From positions 20,756,501-20,820,500 of the forward strand of contig NC_056538.1 in NCBI RefSeq assembly GCF_910596095.1: a DNA stretch of 64,000 bases, given 5' to 3'. The notes beneath the pieces were generated by a model. It saw nothing but the letters and a program-made list of their open reading frames with translations. It was not told the origin of the DNA and did not search any database. Of this stretch, positions 53,301-64,000 are shown piece by piece. Position 1 is the first letter of the stretch, and each line of letters opens with the position of its first letter. Both the position numbers and the translations under genes were made by a program. The stretch is from Thunnus maccoyii (taxonomy: Eukaryota; Chordata; Actinopteri; Scombriformes; Scombridae).

Positions 53301-55885
53301 GAACGTTCAAAGCTTCCCTACAAGATGCTGACTGTCGTTTTGTTGCCTTAAGTGAAAACAAGTTTTTGTTGTTATCAATATCAAATGTGAAAATCTGCTG
53401 CCTTCAGTCTTTGTATTTCTAAAAACTTCTACACTGTGTTAAATAGGAACTATTTATCTATTTAACATTGTCTAGTAATTGTCACATTTGAACAGATAAG
53501 GTGATCACATTTTAATATATAAAACTATCAGAATATAAGACCTACCAGTATAATTGTTTATGTCCATTCCTTCATACAGGACATGGGTGCTGACGAGCTG
53601 TCAGAGTGTGTACAGGACTTTTACCAGAACCTCTCAGAACGCCTCCAGACCCAATTCAAAGGTACTGCTTTACTCTTGCACTCATGAAGAATCAGCTATA
53701 AACAGATGAGTCTGAACATCACAAACCTTATACAATATATTCTTTGTGCTTCTATGTCTAGGTTCATCAGAGCATGTAGAGAGCGTTATGGATGAAGTAG
53801 AGAAGTACATGATGACTCGTCTCTACAAGGAAGTCTTCTGTCCTGAGACCACAGATGACGAGAAGAAAGACCTGGCTATTCAGAAGAGAATCAGGTTAGT
53901 GCACAACAGTTGTAATAATGCCAGAAAATGCGACTTAAATCGTCATTAATCTCCCTGAATTTCCTCAGAGGACAATGACTCACCATTGCGGGTAAAATGA
54001 CAACATCAGAGTTACTTAGATTGAAATTCTGATTGTGTTTTTTACAGAGCCTTGCACTGGGTCACCATTGAGATGCTGTGTGTCCCTGTAGACGAGGAGA
54101 TCCCTGAAGTGTCTGACAGTGTGGTTAAAGCCATCACAGGTGAGAGTTAATTTTCAGAATGCCACAGCAGGACATCACCTCATCATCCTGGTGGTAGAGA
54201 TCCAGTAAGATTTTCAGATGAACAATTTACCATCTCCGCATCATTCCAGATGTGATCGAAATGGATTCCAAGCGTGTGCCCAAGGACAAGCTGGGGTGCA
54301 TCACTCGTTGCAGCAAGCACATCTTCAATGCCATCAAAGTCAGCAAGAAGGAGGCAGCGTCTGCAGATGACTTCCTCCCCACACTCATCTACATTGTGCT
54401 GAAGGCAAACCCTCCACGGCTTCAGTCCAACATCCAGTACATCACCCGCTTCTGCAACCCCAGCAGACTCATGACTGGAGAGGATGGTTACTACTTCACT
54501 AACCTGGTGAGGAAATTAGTACATGCTTGTGTAACCCCTCTATTCCACTCGACGACTTCTCTCAGGTTCACGGCACATTTATTTCTCAGCACAGCTGTTA
54601 GAAAAACACACATCAATGTGGCTGGTGATGGTCAGATATACAGTACAGCTCCTTGCCCCACATCTGAAATTGGCAGTGGCAAAAAGGATGAGCTGACGTT
54701 TTCCAGTCACTATATTTAACACCACCGACCACGGGAGGGCGCTCAAATCAACAAATAAAAGGAGCCTTGCATAGATAAACACAGGATATTAACCTGTTTT
54801 CAGAGAAAATAATGAAAATGAAAAACAGCAAGATAACTTGCCTGCAAAATAAAACAAATACTGAATGTCTTTTAGCCACAAGACGGTTAACATTATTCTG
54901 TGTAGCAGTTACAGTAAGCAGATCATATCCTGAAAACCTCGTACTTCACAGTGTTATTGTTCACTCCACTCATCATAAAACCAACAGCTGATTTGCTCTG
55001 GTAGTGAAGTCAGAAGAATTAAGAAAAAAGTCAGTGAAGAGGTCTTAAAATCTCTGAAACATTTAAGGCCTCAAGTAGCCTTGAATATAATTAAATACTG
55101 GTGTTTTACGTTTAAAGTCATTTATAACGGTTTTAAAAATATTTCAGGTTTTAGTCTTCTGTTCTTCTGTCTACTGATCGGTCGATAACTTTTATTTTCA
55201 AGTTCTTGTCTGTGTGGATGGGTATGTTCACCACTCCAATTGGCATAAAGGCGTCTTTAAAAGTTAGAAATTTGAGGAAATCTGGGGACTCCTGGTGATC
55301 AAGTGGTCTCTCCCCTCGTTTGCTATCTGTCTCATCTGTCCAATAAAGGATAAAATGCCAGAACATTAATAAAAGAAAATCTGATGTTACTGACAATATG
55401 ATGATGTTCTACAGTGACTTTTTCCCTTAATGACCCTCTACGTCCTCTCTCCCCAGTGCTGTGCAGTGGCCTTCATTGAGAAGCTGGATGGCCAATCTCT
55501 GAACCTGAGCTCTGAGGAGTTTGAGCTCTACATGTCGGGCCAGGCATCCCCCAACTGGCCTCAGGCTGCTGGAGCTTCCTCCTGCTCCCCAGGCAGCACA
55601 CCTCTCAGTCAGGTCCATAAACGACTGGACCTGCTAACAGGGCTCGGGGAAAGGCAAGACCGTGTCATGGAGAAGGCTCGCCAGCTGGAAAACGACCTCA
55701 TCGACTGGACGGACGAAGTGGAGCAGAAGGTGCAGAACGTTCTGCAGAGTTTCCCACCAGAGACGCAAAACCCTACCCCAACCACGGCTACTTCGACATC
55801 CGCATCTTCATCAGCAATCGACTCTGATAATGTTGAGAATGAGCTCCTGCCGCCACCACTGCAACCGCAAGTGTTTGCTGGTTGA
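50322..55885 (+). CDS. rabgef1: Rab5 GEF Rabex-5
   Basis: Guanine-nucleotide exchange factor for Rab5 on early endosomes, partner of Rabaptin-5, and ubiquitin binder. Exons: 50322-50494, 50642-50814, 52714-52892, 53580-53661, 53762-53894, 54048-54139, 54250-54506, 55457-55885. Sum 1518 bp, 505 aa; human Rabex-5 is 491. The A20-type zinc finger has C17, C21, C33, C36 ([20 protein letters not shown]). A helical ubiquitin-binding stretch follows ([20 protein letters not shown]). Then a helical bundle (residues about 140-245) and the VPS9 domain to about residue 380, with catalytic Asp317 (ADDFLP) and Tyr358/Thr361 (GYYFTNL). The C-terminal coiled coil (about 420-460, [18 protein letters not shown]) matches the Rabaptin-binding region. 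All borders are GT/AG. The start is the first ATG in the exon, matching the family N-terminus [17 protein letters not shown]. Confidence 0.96.
51135..52690 (-). mobile_element. Tc1-like transposon in rabgef1 intron
   Basis: Minus-strand transposase text spread over several frames. The frame 51337-51723 has [20 protein letters not shown] and [20 protein letters not shown], including the second Asp and final catalytic residue of a DDE-type enzyme. An upstream frame near 51825-52013 has [11 protein letters not shown] with the first-Asp region shifted. Frameshifts make it inactive. The tail near 52550-52690 has 'aatttccagggtgtaatgtg', the usual outer region of these elements. Confidence 0.85.
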
Positions 55886-56094
55886 TGTGAAGAGCTCTGC
55901 CCTAAATTTAAAAAAAAATCCCTCTAGATGCTTTACTCCACCCTCCCCCTTTTCCCGGCTGTTAAACTTTGCTGTCCGTATGCACATACAGCCATCTTTA
56001 TTCCATCCATCGTCCAGGTCCAGGCTGTGGACAGCGGCAGAAAACTAGAAGCCCTGAAACTACATTGAACAGTAATTGTACATTGGAATTAAAG

Positions 56095-56690
56095 CAATAG
56101 TTAAGAATTTGGGGAAATACTCTTATTCACTTTCTTGCCAAGAGTTAGATGAGAGGATCAGTACCTCTCTCATATCTAGCAATTAAATACCAAGCTGGAG
56201 CCAAGAGGCAATTAGCTTAGCATAAATCAGCTAGCCTGGCTCTTTCTGACAGTAACAAAATCCGCCCACTAGCACCCCTGAAGCTCACTAATAAACGCGT
56301 TATATCTTGTTCTTGTTTGTACAAAAATACAAGTGAAAAACAGCAAGTTTCAGTTTTTACAGAGGTCACTTGCCCAGCTATATCTTGAGTATCTGCTGGC
56401 TGCCTTGTAAACTCACAGTGATGACAAGTTTGCATGAAGTCATTGTGCAAGAAATGGTTTTGACGCCCCGTAAAACCACAACTTTTCTTTTTTTACACTC
56501 GAGTTTTTGTATGGATTAGTGAGCTTTGGAGGTGCTGGCAGGGAGACTTTGTTACCTTTGAACAGAGCCACACAAGCTGTTGCCCCTGTTTTCAGTCTCT
56601 ATGCTAAACTAAACTTACTGCCTCCTGGCTTTAGCTTCATGATAGATGGAGAAACATAAGTGGTATTGATCGTCTCACCCAAGTCTAAGT
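56095..56690 (+). repeat. Interspersed repeat, 'agagttagatgagaagat' family, longest copy
   Basis: Starts 'caatagttaagaatttgggg' and continues through 'tttcttgccaagagttagat', 'aattagcttagcataaat' and 'tagcctggctctttctgaca', then a more diverged second half ending in scrambled copies of the same phrases ('ttttcagtctctatgctaaa'). Confidence 0.7.
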
Positions 56691-56914
56691 AAAAAACTGA
56701 TTAAGTATAAAACTGTTCCTTGAATATCAGACTATATGAGACGAAAAGTCCCAGAGTCAGCGCTGTAAGGGCAAATACACTCCAAATATTTTGTCCTGGT
56801 TGCACAGAGAAAGATCCGGTGCATTCTGATGCTGTTTGAGTTTCAGTGCAGTTTCAGGATAAGCAGGCTACTGCAAACGTCCTTAGCCCAGCTATGTCCT
56901 CCAGAACTTTCTGG

Positions 56915-57140
56915 AAGTTCTAGAGGCGTTTTCCTAGACTATTTGGGAAATCTAATCCCCTCAGAGCATTTTCTGACTGTTGCTTCCTCCAATGGGATAT
57001 GCAGGGAAACCTTCCACAGCGTGGCGTCCAGGAGACATCCTGATAAGATGCCCAAACAACCTCACCTGGCTCCTTTTTAATACAAAGGAGCAGTGGCTCC
57101 ACTCCAAGCTCTTCCCGAACATCTCTGTTGGTCACCTACA
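56915..57140 (-). pseudogene. LINE reverse transcriptase C-terminal scrap
   Basis: The minus frame 56920-57135 reads MTNRDVREELGVEPLLLCI, then a Trp/Pro-containing segment and NSLGKRL, resembling the tail seen in fish LINE ORF2 proteins (VREELGVEPLLL...). Short and without its catalytic part. Confidence 0.55.
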
Positions 57141-59817
57141 ACAGCATCTTCAGTACCTCAGTACTTAATTATCTTAGTTGTTGTTTGTGCAAACAGGATA
57201 GATGGTTGGATGTGATTTTTAGACATGTTTCTGTCATTATTCACATCTTTTCAGACAAAGGTTTTTGTCATTATGTTGAGGTATCTCCAGGTGTGTGGGT
57301 AGTGTGTGTGTCTGAGTGTGTGTGTCTGATTGTCATGTTGACAGGTAGAACTTTACAGCCCAAGTAACATCTGAAAACAGCAGCAGTAACTTTCAGTAAT
57401 AATATGGTTTAAAGGAAATGGAGAAAGCTGAATGATCTGAAATTTAACTTCCTCCCACTAAAATAACCCTTCACTTCATGCTCGTGATTTGTATCATATT
57501 TACTGTGTATTTCCCTGTCCTGCGGAGAAGTGCGTGTGAGTGTGTTGCATGGAAATGTTCCATTAATGTTGATAAGTCATAAGTCCTCCAGTTGTGTGTG
57601 AGTAACATAGTCTTGTCTCATGCCAGACCTCTCACTACAGTCATAAGCTGGATGTACAGAAGTGATTTTATTTTTCTATAGAGTGGCAGGTATCAATTCC
57701 TCTGGATGCAATCGGAGACATTAATCCTGTAATATTTACAGTAGTACTCTTGTCATAGAACATTGCTTGAAGATGTATTACATGAATTGTAATGATTGAA
57801 TAGGAAGTGATAAAAGCTTTCATCTAGTCATTTATCCTCTTAAGAGGGACTCTTAATAAGTATGTCCCATCAAAGAAAAAAAAATCTGTTTTTAGGTGAA
57901 TTAATTCTTTGTTGCTGTTAGATTGGTAGATAAGAAGACAAAGATGAAGATATGAAATCACTCCTTAAGGCCTGTTGTTTTACCGGTGCAGAAGAATCAA
58001 CACAACAGGTTTAACTTATTTTGAAGCACTTTTCTTTTGTTTGATTTTAAAGATCTTAATTCTGATTTAATGAAGGAGAATTGGTGTACTTGAGATGAAA
58101 GGATACTTTGAAAATAGTGTTGTGGACTGTTACCACACAGGCATATTTCAGCTGTCTTTGTATTTGGCAGTCAAATGTTTGGGGAGAGTTGTATGTATGA
58201 AAAAAGGTGAAAGGCACATTTATTCCCCTTTGCCTCATGAGCTAATATTCCCATGTGTTGCTTGAATTGAATCTTATTTCTCATTCATATTTGCAACAAG
58301 TATAGTCAGTGTGTGTTTTGCTGTACAAGTTTAATTTGAGAAAAGGCTTTTAATGCAAACTTAATAGCTTGAATAACTACATATTGCACTGTATGCAGAA
58401 GCCATTTATCAGGTATTTTAAAAAGTTTCAAACATCTTTGTAACCTTATAGGTTTGTTATTGTATCACATGGGAGAAAGTAACTCAATGCTGTCTTTTAT
58501 TTAAACGTAACTTATTGGGGCAGTATTGGTTTATTTGCATCTGTGGGTGTGTGACGATTAATAAAAATTGAAAATGCACGTGCACTCGTGTGCAGTTCCT
58601 CTTCATAATGTAATTTCACATGACTGCACGAATAGATTGTGCAAGCTGGGATTAAATAAAGAGTTGACTGAGAATTTAACTACTTCTGCAGTTCTGTATC
58701 GTGTTGGGGAAATACAGAGGATATTAAGAAATATTGAGAAAAACACAAAATGCCAGAAATTCATTAACCTTTTTTCTTCATATACACACTGCAGTGATGG
58801 TGCTCATACTTTACTATTTTTTTAACATTGGGCTCTTGCAGGCTAACAGTTTGTCAAATTATTAAAGATCCCCTCCAGACATATAAGATATATAACAATA
58901 CTCTGCTTGGGATAATAATGTGTCTAATGTGTTTTTTCCTCAAAAAAAGTAATTACCTCATTAAAAACCTTACAATTCCATCTATTCCTTCTCCTTCATT
59001 GAAAAATTCAGTATTGATGAATATGCAAATATTGTTAAAAGCTGTCTCCTCTTTCGCTGACAAGTCTTCTCAATGTATGTACCCTGGAGGCTTCAAGTGT
59101 AAATAAATATAGTTCAATGTCATACAGCTTGTTTTGAAATTTGAGTTTATTTCACGCCCACCTCACTAAGGAGGAATTTAAAATAAGGATTTATTTAGAC
59201 CTTTTCTATACTATGTGATGTCATTTGTTGTTTTTTTCCTACATTTCTCTCTCAGGCAGTGTTTTTCCCCCATACAGTGCACTCTATAGGGCACATTTTT
59301 CCATTGAAAGAGCACCCAATTCTGCACTTCAATATGTCAGACCCTAAATTTAGAACCCTAAATTGCACTTTGTTCCTCCAGCTTACCGCATTACAACAGC
59401 ATCAAATGGGCACTACACCACATCCTCTTCATTTAAAGGTTCTTTACAGGGCACTATCACATTTTCTTCCACTGAAAGGGCACCATGAGAGCACTTCATT
59501 CCAGATTGTCACATATAGACGCATTTCATCCTGATTTACCCACAACTAGACAGTCATTACAGGACTTTTGTATGTTTTCGCCTTTGTGCAGGCACCTTAG
59601 AGGGCACTTTCGTGTTTTTTGTTGTTGTTGTTTTGTCCTTGAGTCCACCAGGGCTCTCAGGGGTGTACATGGGTACATTTCAACTGAAACTGAAATCTAA
59701 AAAAAGGGTGTGTTACTTTTATTTCCTTTGTATTTCACTGGTCATACACTTTCCAGGATTGAGACATACCTCCAATAGGGTTAAGCAGAAATTTAGAAGG
59801 AACTGAAAATGATTGTA

Positions 59818-59854
<37 letters not shown>

Positions 59855-59856
59855 AA
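59818..59856 (+). repeat. (AT)n microsatellite
   Basis: TA repeats with one GT interruption. Confidence 0.95.
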
Positions 59857-60090
59857 AAACTACAATAATACAACTCATTCTTTCTTCAAAGAAAAGCCCC
59901 TCTGTTTCCATAAAAATATGCAGTTACATGAAAAATAAACTTATGCCAGAAATGAAAGAAAGAGGGTGTTATTTGTGGAAAAGAGGATATCCTGTGTGAT
60001 TTGTTAAAGCTCAGAAATCACCATTTTCACTTCCCTCTTTAACAGAAATAAAAGTCTCCTTCATTCTGTTTCTCACAAACAGAAATCACA

Positions 60091-62644
60091 ATGGACGCAG
60101 TCATCACCCTCCTTGGTGAGTTTTCTTCAGTTTATTTACAACATCTCACAAATTTGTATTTTGGAAATATTGTCATTTACTGTAATTTGTCATTCATTCT
60201 CAAATATTTGTCCCATTTCAGTTCTTTCAACACTACCACAGCTTGTAGTATCTCAGGGTATGTACCAAATATTCTTATAATTAAATTCTAAATGTACTGT
60301 AAAACAACATATGTTAACATTTGCAATCATATATCAAGAAAATCAAGATGTTAGTTTCTGATGACGCTGTGAAACATGAATCTCTTAAAATGCCATTAAT
60401 TATTCCTTAATTTACCCCTGAAAACATTAAGTGGTTTTGTATGGTAGACAGAGATCCAGTAAGTTACCAATTAATTTATAAAACCAAGTTATTAAGGGGT
60501 TCTAAATTGAAAACCCCTTCATTATCAATTGATTAGTATTTTCTTTTTCTTCTTAAAATGGGCCCAAACTCTTTTTTAGGGATAATCTATGTTTGTCTCT
60601 GTAGCTTCCTCTGTGGCCTCATTTAGAGCTGTTGCGGAGATGGTGTCAGGAGATTCAAGGATCTTCTCTGGGGAGAGTGTCCGATTGAGATGCAGCATTC
60701 CTGCTGGCCACAGGTCCACCTGGACTTTCCGGTGGTTCAGGGGATCTGAGCAACTCTCACAGGATATGGACAGCCTCACTCTGTGGAAAGCCAGTGTTAA
60801 AGAAAGTGGAAAATTTTACTGCCAAGGAGTGAGGGACACAGCGGTGGGAAACATATACACCCTCCAAAGTCTGCCTGTGGAGATAAACGTGGATGGTAAG
60901 ACCTGATTTATCAGTATAGACAGAAAATCTCTTCTGGTCGTCATATCAGGCCACAAATTTCCTCTTTGTCCTACTTCTGCATCTCCTGTTAAAATTGAAA
61001 ATTTGAAAACACTGAAAGTCTTGCTTCCCTAAGCTTGTTTTTAGCACTGTACAGTGCTTTTTGTGTTTCATTTTAGAAAGCAAGACAAACTTGCCAGTGT
61101 TGATATCAAAACAGATCTCAAACATGCTACTACTGTTCTACTTTATTGCTGTGATCATCAATATTATAATCTAACTTCCTTCATTGTGCTCTTTGTTCAG
61201 GAGGGTGGGCTATCCTGCAGGTCCCGCCACATCCTGGCCTTGTTGGAGACACCTTGACAGTGACGTGTCGCGTCCGAGCCAACCCCCAGCTTAGAGAGGT
61301 GATCCTGTACAAAGATGGTGTTGAAGTTATGAGACAAAGTGGCCTGAACCCACATTTCAACTTGACCAACTTGACCCTCAAAGACCAAGGACTGTATTCC
61401 TGTAGGGCATCCTGGGATATAGACAGACGTACACGCTCTGTAATTTCAGCTGACATTGAAGTGCAGGTCTCAGGTGAGTTTTACATACTGGGTTGCATTT
61501 GCTGAGTTTGGTTGTGATTACACGATACATGTTAAGTAGGGTTAAGCACAGTTATTCCGAGCTGAATAAATTTCCAATATACAACAGCACTGGGGATGAA
61601 GTTGCAAAACATATGATCTTATTTCTAGATTTTTCTCTCTCAGTCTTATTTGGTTAATGCATGGACATTTGTGATTACATTTACTTTCTTTGTGGTCTAT
61701 CAAACTTGTAACCCCAGCCCTATTTAATTATGGTTAAATACCAATGAAAAATTGACCACATAAAAAAAAAAAAAATCAGAAATGTTTTTTTAAGATTCCA
61801 ATGTCTCAACAATGTTTTCTCTTCTTTGGCTCTTTCTCAGAGGTTCTGACGCAGCCAGCTTTGGAGATTGTTGCTGGTGATAACCTGATACCAGCAAATA
61901 TGATGAGGCTCATTTGCAATCTCCAGTACAACGCCCGTGCTCCTGCCCCTCCAATACACTACTATTTCTACAAGAATAACCAAAGACTGGGAATAGCAAC
62001 CTCTGAGAACCATGATCTGGTGAAACAGACCCCAGGCCAATACAGCTGCAAGGCCAAGGTGCCTGAGTTGGGCATCTCTAGGTTGAGTGAGCCCAAAAGC
62101 TTTGGACAAGAGACAGGTACTTTAGAGTAAATGTAACCTGCTGTTTACTAAACTGACTTTAAATCTTAATCCCCTGCCAGTCTTTTTAATTCCATCATCA
62201 CTCCTTCCTAAATTGCCAAAAATGTGAAACATAGCACAGCATTTGTGCAACTTCTGAGGTCAACTTGTCTCTGACCCAATAGGACCAGTGACGATGTCTC
62301 CAACTCTTCATCCCAGAGATCCATGGCCTTTAGCTCCCCCAATCCCAACCCCAGACCTTTCCCTGCTTCCTGCAGTTGAGCCCACAGCAGCCTGGCCCAC
62401 CCCTCAACAATCCAGTGCAACTCCTACTTTTATTCGGCCTACAGAGGAGCGCACCCAATCCTCAGATCCTCCTCTGAAGCCTTCACAGCCGGCACCAAGC
62501 ACTCTGCTACCTACAGTCCACCTCATCACACAAACCCCAGAGCTTGTTGATATATCTGAGGAATCTGGTGACATGTCTGGGGACTCTCCAGACATTTACT
62601 TTGATTATATGTCTGGGGACTTTCCAGACACTGTCCCAAAGTGA
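60091..62644 (+). CDS. Secreted Fc-receptor-like protein with three Ig domains
   Basis: Exons 60091-60115, 60222-60257 (36 bp), 60605-60895, 61201-61473, 61841-62116, 62283-62644; all phase-1 joins, sum 1263 bp, 420 aa. The first two short exons give a signal peptide (MDAVITLL plus VLSTLPQLVVSQ), the split-leader plan of Fc receptor genes. Three Ig domains, one per exon: Cys pairs at LRCSIP/FYCQG, VTCRVRA/YSCRAS and LICNLQ/YSCKAK, with WTFRWFRG in the first. The last exon encodes a Pro/Thr/Ser-rich stretch of about 95 residues, then EESGDMSGDSPDIYFDYMSG and a stop. I see no transmembrane helix or ITAM/ITIM, so this form should be secreted. AATAAA is at 62916-62921. Binding of immunoglobulin is inferred from the family only. 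Confidence 0.85.
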
Positions 62645-63635
62645 CAAGTAATCTTACTTTACAGACCATTGCAGAAACTAATCATCCAAAATCATCCAAT
62701 CTGGGCAATAATGTGTGAAAATAATGTGTCATCTTTCTCTATCTGATATCAATCATACGGGGTCATTGGGCTGCGATTGCACACTTGTATATGTGATTCT
62801 TTGTATAACATTAATTTAACAGATTATAAGGTATCGACTTCATGATCTCATCTGTAGAAAACTAACTGGATCAATACTGTTGAGGATAATAACTAATGTT
62901 ATTTTGCTTGAAGGAAATAAAGCATTCCATAAATGATATGTACTACTGGATTTTATTTTCAGTGAACACAATCTCTTTTTACAACCACATTGTAAAGCAA
63001 CGCTGTTTACAAAGAATATAAGTATTAATGATATGACAGTGGATATTATATTTTTCCACTGCAGAAGAGTAAGGTCTTCATTGCCAGATTTACAGTAAGA
63101 ATACAGTTATAGGTCACATGATAATCTCTCAACACACACATCATATATTTCTGTCTTATTTGTAGTTACATACAGATAGCCTAGGTCATCAGTGACAGTG
63201 TTGTGAAGGAAGAAGTCAGAGTGCAAGAAACAAAATCACAAAACAGACATCATCATAGAATGAGGATGTGAAATGAATGTTTTTGGGTCAGACAAACAGT
63301 GAGGTAAGCGTGACATGGGGTCATAGTGTTTAACTGATGGTGTAATTGAACTATATTGACCATTAATAAATACTTCAGAGCTATGAGTTTTAAGGGTTAA
63401 AGTCGAAGTTCATCAGGGTGCCAGGCAAAATAAGAAAATACTTGCAAGGTGATAATATAATAGACATGATATCGCCAGTCCTTAAGTTCTCAGACTAGTT
63501 GCACTGCAGCATAGAGTACAGTTCTGGAAGAGTTCGGGAGTAGCAGTATAGTGTAACACCACCAGTATTTGGCCTTTTCACAGATATGGATAACAGCCCA
63601 GTAAATGAGAATATTTCCAGTTACATTTATGAGTA
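62645..63635. other. Convergent 3' UTRs
   Basis: The plus-strand AATAAA (62916-62921) of the Ig gene and a minus-strand AATAAA (62952-62957) usable by the C1q gene lie about 30 bp apart. No other feature seen. Confidence 0.6.
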
Positions 63636-64000
63636 TCAGGCCTTGTCTGAGTAAAGCAGAAATCCAGAGAAGATGCTGTCATCCTCACTGCTGGCATACA
63701 CCCCATTCCAGTCTCTGAACGTCTCCATCCACACCTGATCACCCACCGCCAGCCGCAGCACCACCAGAGTAGATGCCTGGTCGATGTCTTGACCATACAG
63801 AGAGTCCCGTGTCCTTACCCGCCGTGACCCGTTCACCACCAGCGTGGCTCGTAGTGGCTGATTGCGCACAGTGATGTGGAAGGAGAAGACGTAAACCCCA
63901 GCGTGGACACATGTAAAGCTGTTGGATGTGACATTGAAGTGGTTCTCTTCATTGTAGAAGACTTTGTCAAAGCGGATTGGGAAACCAGAAGGAGGGAAAG
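63636..64000 (-). CDS. C1q-domain protein (C1q/TNF-related), C-terminal part
   Basis: Runs off the right edge, so only the last 121 codons are visible. Reads FPIRFDKVFYNEENHFNVTS, then FTCVHAGVYVFSFHI, RTRDSLYGQDIDQASTLVVL, GDQVWMETFRDWNGVY and SGFLLYSDKA followed by TGA. These are the conserved beta strands of a globular C1q head. Such proteins form secreted trimers, often with a collagen stalk, which would lie upstream outside the window. I cannot decide which C1QTNF or C1q-like gene it is. Confidence 0.9.
   Translation of the reverse strand, partial: FPPSGFPIRFDKVFYNEENHFNVTSNSFTCVHAGVYVFSFHITVRNQPLRATLVVNGSRRVRTRDSLYGQDIDQASTLVVLRLAVGDQVWMETFRDWNGVYASSEDDSIFSGFLLYSDKA

Larger units (their letters stand above)
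55886..60090 (+). other. rabgef1 3' UTR and intergenic sequence
   Basis: No further exon seen. AATAAA occurs at 58560-58565 and 59102-59107 and either could end rabgef1. Holds an interspersed repeat (56095-56690), a LINE scrap (56915-57140), a region with recurring 'agggcac' words (59285-59610) and an (AT)n run. Confidence 0.6.

Noticed and set aside
53219-53422. 67-codon open frame between rabgef1 exons
   Set aside because: Lies in an intron between exons whose phases already join correctly; no domain.
58568-59106. Open frames downstream of rabgef1
   Set aside because: AT-rich 3' UTR sequence without domain or splice support.
59285-59610. Recurring 'agggcac' words suggesting a tandem array
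   Set aside because: Spacing is irregular (about 30-125 bp) and flanks do not align by eye; probably a decayed dispersed repeat, not a regulatory array or CRISPR.

Overview
The window reads as a ray-finned (probably percomorph) fish genome. It has multi-exon genes with short exons and GT/AG introns, vertebrate neuronal and immune genes, and interspersed repeats of fish type (Tc1-like, hAT-like, L2/Maui and L1-like LINEs, gypsy). No tRNA, rRNA or CRISPR was seen. Human STX1A and RABGEF1 both lie at 7q11, so the two flanking genes probably mark old conserved synteny. All exon joins are my own reading from frames and splice consensus; family names come from recognised motifs, not database searches.

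Layout. (1) 1-17.8 kb, plus strand: the 3' two thirds of a syntaxin-1 gene (stx1a-like), with two alternative SNARE exons and two alternative membrane-anchor exons. (2) 18.4-48.0 kb: a degenerating array of CARD-type inflammatory caspases (casp1-like), minus strand. It holds two copies with complete open frames (394 and 393 aa), one gene cut down to a CARD alone (89 aa), and three sets of wreckage. Transposable elements have been inserted throughout, and a broken DUF4806-family gene lies on the opposite strand. (3) 49.5-59.1 kb, plus strand: complete rabgef1 (Rabex-5, 505 aa) with a Tc1-like element in one intron. (4) 60.1-62.6 kb, plus strand: a three-Ig-domain Fc-receptor-like protein that appears secreted, with a Pro/Thr/Ser-rich tail ending in acidic tyrosine motifs. 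(5) 62.9-64.0 kb, minus strand: the last part of a C1q-domain (C1q/TNF-related) gene, running off the window.

How the parts relate. Syntaxin-1 (vesicle fusion) and Rabex-5 (Rab5 activation) are membrane-traffic genes. The caspase array, the Fc-receptor-like gene and possibly the C1q gene are immune-related. The most unusual features are the syntaxin cassette with a proline inside the SNARE helix, and the caspase array that has produced a CARD-only product resembling mammalian CARD-only caspase-1 regulators.
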